This document shows positions 5,893-7,455 of a DNA stretch of 7,455 bases, in pieces. The DNA is from Candidatus Niyogibacteria bacterium CG10_big_fil_rev_8_21_14_0_10_42_19 (GTDB lineage Bacteria; Patescibacteriota; Minisyncoccia; 1-14-0-10-42-19), in assembly GCA_002774705.1 (NCBI GenBank), contig PFCN01000018.1, positions 25,221-32,675 of the forward strand, written 5' to 3'. A program made the position numbers and the translations under genes. The notes under the pieces are model-generated. The model did no database searches. It was not told the origin of the DNA and saw only the letters and a program-made list of their open reading frames with translations. Position 1 is the first letter of the stretch, and every line of letters starts with the position of its first letter.

Positions 5893-6453
5893 ATGGACAC
5901 TAAAAAGAAGGAGAATAAAATAGAAGCCGAAAACGGCATTATACGCGTTTATCCCGATCCGGTTCTTCGCAAAAAAACGCGGGAGCTTTCTCTTGAAGAA
6001 ATAAAACATCAAACCACAAAAAAAATCATAAAAAAAATGACCGAAGCCCTGTTTGAGAGCCCGAACGGAGTGGGGCTCGCGGCGCCCCAAATAGGCATCT
6101 CAAAAGCGATATTTATAGTTCCGCTAAAGGTCATAGAAATGGATAAAAAAAAGAAAGAGGAGCCGGAAAAAGATAATACAAAGGTTCTTGTTTTTATCAA
6201 CCCGCGCATAACAAAAGCCTCGAAGAAAAAAGAAGTGCTCTACGAAGGATGTTTAAGCACGCCCAATCTATACGGGCAGATCAAGCGTTCGCGACAGGTT
6301 ACGATAGAGGCCTTAAACGAGAACGGGAAAAAAATAACACGAGGCGCCGGCGGCCTTCTGGCGGAGATCTTCCAGCATGAGACCGATCACTTAAATGGAA
6401 AGCTTTTTATTGATGAGGCGACAGATCTAAGGAAACATGAACCTCCAGAATAA
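5893..6453 (+). CDS. def: Peptide deformylase
   Basis: A 186-residue cytoplasmic metalloenzyme that removes the formyl group from the N-terminal methionine of nascent proteins. All three family motifs are intact: GVGLAAPQ (59-66), EGCLS (118-122) and HETDH (162-166). Cys120, His162 and His166 are the metal ligands and Glu163 the catalytic base. TPNLYGQIKR after motif 2 matches the family's P-x-x-Y-G-x-x-x-R pattern. A lysine- and glutamate-rich insertion (about 82-97) separates motifs 1 and 2. The start ATG has no Shine-Dalgarno sequence and follows the small gene by 15 bp. The end overlaps fmt by 17 bp, so Def and Fmt, which act at opposite ends of the same cycle, are coupled in one operon, a common bacterial arrangement. 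Confidence 0.97.
   Translation: MDTKKKENKIEAENGIIRVYPDPVLRKKTRELSLEEIKHQTTKKIIKKMTEALFESPNGVGLAAPQIGISKAIFIVPLKVIEMDKKKKEEPEKDNTKVLVFINPRITKASKKKEVLYEGCLSTPNLYGQIKRSRQVTIEALNENGKKITRGAGGLLAEIFQHETDHLNGKLFIDEATDLRKHEPPE
6429..6433 (+). promoter_or_regulatory. Shine-Dalgarno of fmt, inside def
   Basis: AAGGA lies 3 nt ahead of the fmt ATG (after the intervening AAC at 6434-6436), inside the last codons of def. It is short and close to the start, but it supports ATG 6437 and translational coupling across the 17-bp overlap. Confidence 0.5.
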
Positions 6454-7405
6454 AACTCTACCCGCGAATATTATATTTTTTGGAACATCAGAATTTGCAA
6501 TTCCTGTTCTTGAGGAGTTGTTAAAAAATAATATACAGCCGGTCTTGGTGGTAACGACTCCAGACAAACCGAGCGGACGGGGTAAAAAATTAACCCCATC
6601 ATTCGTTAAAATATACTGCTCCTCCCACAAGCTCGCTCTCATAACTCCGGATGATCTTAAAAGTGAAGAAATATTAAATACGTTAAAAAAGACAGACCCC
6701 GATATTTTTGTGATCGCTTCATACGGAAAAATAATTCCGTCCTCACTTCTACAAATCCCCAAAAAAGGAACACTGAACGTGCACCCGTCGCTTCTGCCAA
6801 AATATCGCGGTCCGAGTCCTATACAATCCGCGATAATGTCGGGTGACACCATAACGGGAGTTACAATAATGCTTACCGACGAACAAATGGATCATGGGCC
6901 TATTCTAAAAAAAGCCGAATATAAAATTGGCCCGAAAACAACCACAAAATACCTTAAAAAAAACCTAGCCGAACTGGGAGGGCGTATTCTTGTAGAGACA
7001 ATCCAAGACCGGCTTGAAGAAAATACCAAACCGAAAGAACAAGATCACGCGTCAGCAACCTTCACGAAAAAAATATCAAAAAAAGACGGACATTTAAATT
7101 GGAGTGGGGATGCCGATATTATAGAAAAAAAGATCAGGGCATTAAATCCATGGCCCGGCACATATTGTTTTTGGGAAACGAACGGAAAACAAACCAGATT
7201 GATAATAACCGAAGCGGAAGTCGCCGATTATGACCATCATGATCGGGCGCCGGGAACGGTTTTTAAAACCGAGGGAGAAATAGGGGTCGTCACCGGCAAG
7301 AACGCTATCATAATAAAAAAAATAAAACCGGAAGGCCGGAATGAAATGACCGCGGAAAATTTTCTCCGGGGACACCCCGATATAGAAGGATCACAGCTTA
7401 AGTAG
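6437..7405 (+). CDS. fmt: Methionyl-tRNA formyltransferase
   Basis: A 322-residue cytoplasmic enzyme, normal for the family, that transfers a formyl group from 10-formyl-tetrahydrofolate to initiator Met-tRNA. The N-terminal formyltransferase domain (about 10-195) starts with IIFFGTSEFAIPVLEEL (12-28). It has the tRNA-contact loop TPDKPSGRGKKLTPS (41-55), the catalytic NVHPSLLPKYRGPSPIQ (114-130) with Asn114 and His116, and Asp152 in MDHGPIL as the likely third catalytic residue. The linker and C-terminal domain (about 205-320) include the conserved ALNPWPGTY (235-243). The ATG lies inside the end of def, with AAGGA just ahead. A T-rich stretch follows the stop (7406-7411), but no stem precedes it. 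Its last 15 bp overlap a possible convergent gene. Confidence 0.97.
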   Translation: MNLQNKTLPANIIFFGTSEFAIPVLEELLKNNIQPVLVVTTPDKPSGRGKKLTPSFVKIYCSSHKLALITPDDLKSEEILNTLKKTDPDIFVIASYGKIIPSSLLQIPKKGTLNVHPSLLPKYRGPSPIQSAIMSGDTITGVTIMLTDEQMDHGPILKKAEYKIGPKTTTKYLKKNLAELGGRILVETIQDRLEENTKPKEQDHASATFTKKISKKDGHLNWSGDADIIEKKIRALNPWPGTYCFWETNGKQTRLIITEAEVADYDHHDRAPGTVFKTEGEIGVVTGKNAIIIKKIKPEGRNEMTAENFLRGHPDIEGSQLK

Positions 7406-7455
7406 TTTTTTATAAAGCTTCAATTGATCCCTGATAAGACGGGTTATTAAAAAAT
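7391..7455 (-). CDS. Possible C-terminal end of a convergent gene, partial
   Basis: On the minus strand a frame is open from the window edge to a TGA at 7393-7391. Its last residues read about FLITRLIRDQLKLYKKLLKL, a basic, leucine-rich helical tail such as ends many membrane or nucleotide-handling proteins. It overlaps the end of fmt tail to tail by 15 bp. About 21 open codons is too short to be decisive in AT-rich DNA, and no family can be named. Confidence 0.35.
   Translation of the reverse strand, partial: FLITRLIRDQLKLYKKLLKL

Noticed and set aside
1..7455. CRISPR array, phage genes, toxin-antitoxin pair, restriction or other defence system.
   Set aside because: There is no regularly spaced repeat array and no matching protein motif. 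The coding content is ordinary transport, recombination-related and translation genes.
7403..7455. An intrinsic terminator after fmt.
   Set aside because: There is a T-run at 7406-7411, but no GC-rich stem precedes it.

Overview
The window most resembles a bacterial genome of the candidate phyla radiation (Patescibacteria, Parcubacteria-like). This is inferred, not proven. The genes are moderately AT-rich and tightly packed. Several starts have no Shine-Dalgarno sequence, and one strong promoter sits directly against its start codon. The two larger intergenic gaps hold GC-rich palindromic modules of a kind I associate with such genomes. TGA is not used in frame in any assigned gene, so the standard code fits.

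Layout: 1-407 is intergenic and holds a terminator-like hairpin, a 28-bp perfect hairpin and a 137-bp element bounded by 17-bp perfect inverted repeats. A leftward block (5113 down to 408) encodes a P2-like cation-transporting P-type ATPase, a calcium/cation antiporter (CaCA family) that starts one base after the ATPase stop, and RmuC. A 494-bp divergent gap (5114-5607) carries the ATPase promoter, several palindromic modules and a second copy of the 27-bp hairpin sequence found at 102-128. A rightward block (5608-7405) encodes a small protein of unknown function, peptide deformylase (def) and methionyl-tRNA formyltransferase (fmt), with def and fmt overlapping by 17 bp. At the right edge, a convergent reading frame may be the tail of another gene.

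How the genes work together: the ATPase and antiporter form a compact, probably translationally coupled cation-transport pair. RmuC follows by position, with no obvious functional link. Fmt formylates initiator Met-tRNA and Def removes the formyl group from finished chains, so the right block is a classic N-formylmethionine cycle pair with a small unknown gene in front.

I see no phage, CRISPR, toxin-antitoxin or other defence system. The most interesting material is the noncoding structure (terminal-inverted-repeat element, shared hairpin repeat, apparently leaderless promoter), the altered cation-site residues of the ATPase, and the small protein ahead of def-fmt.
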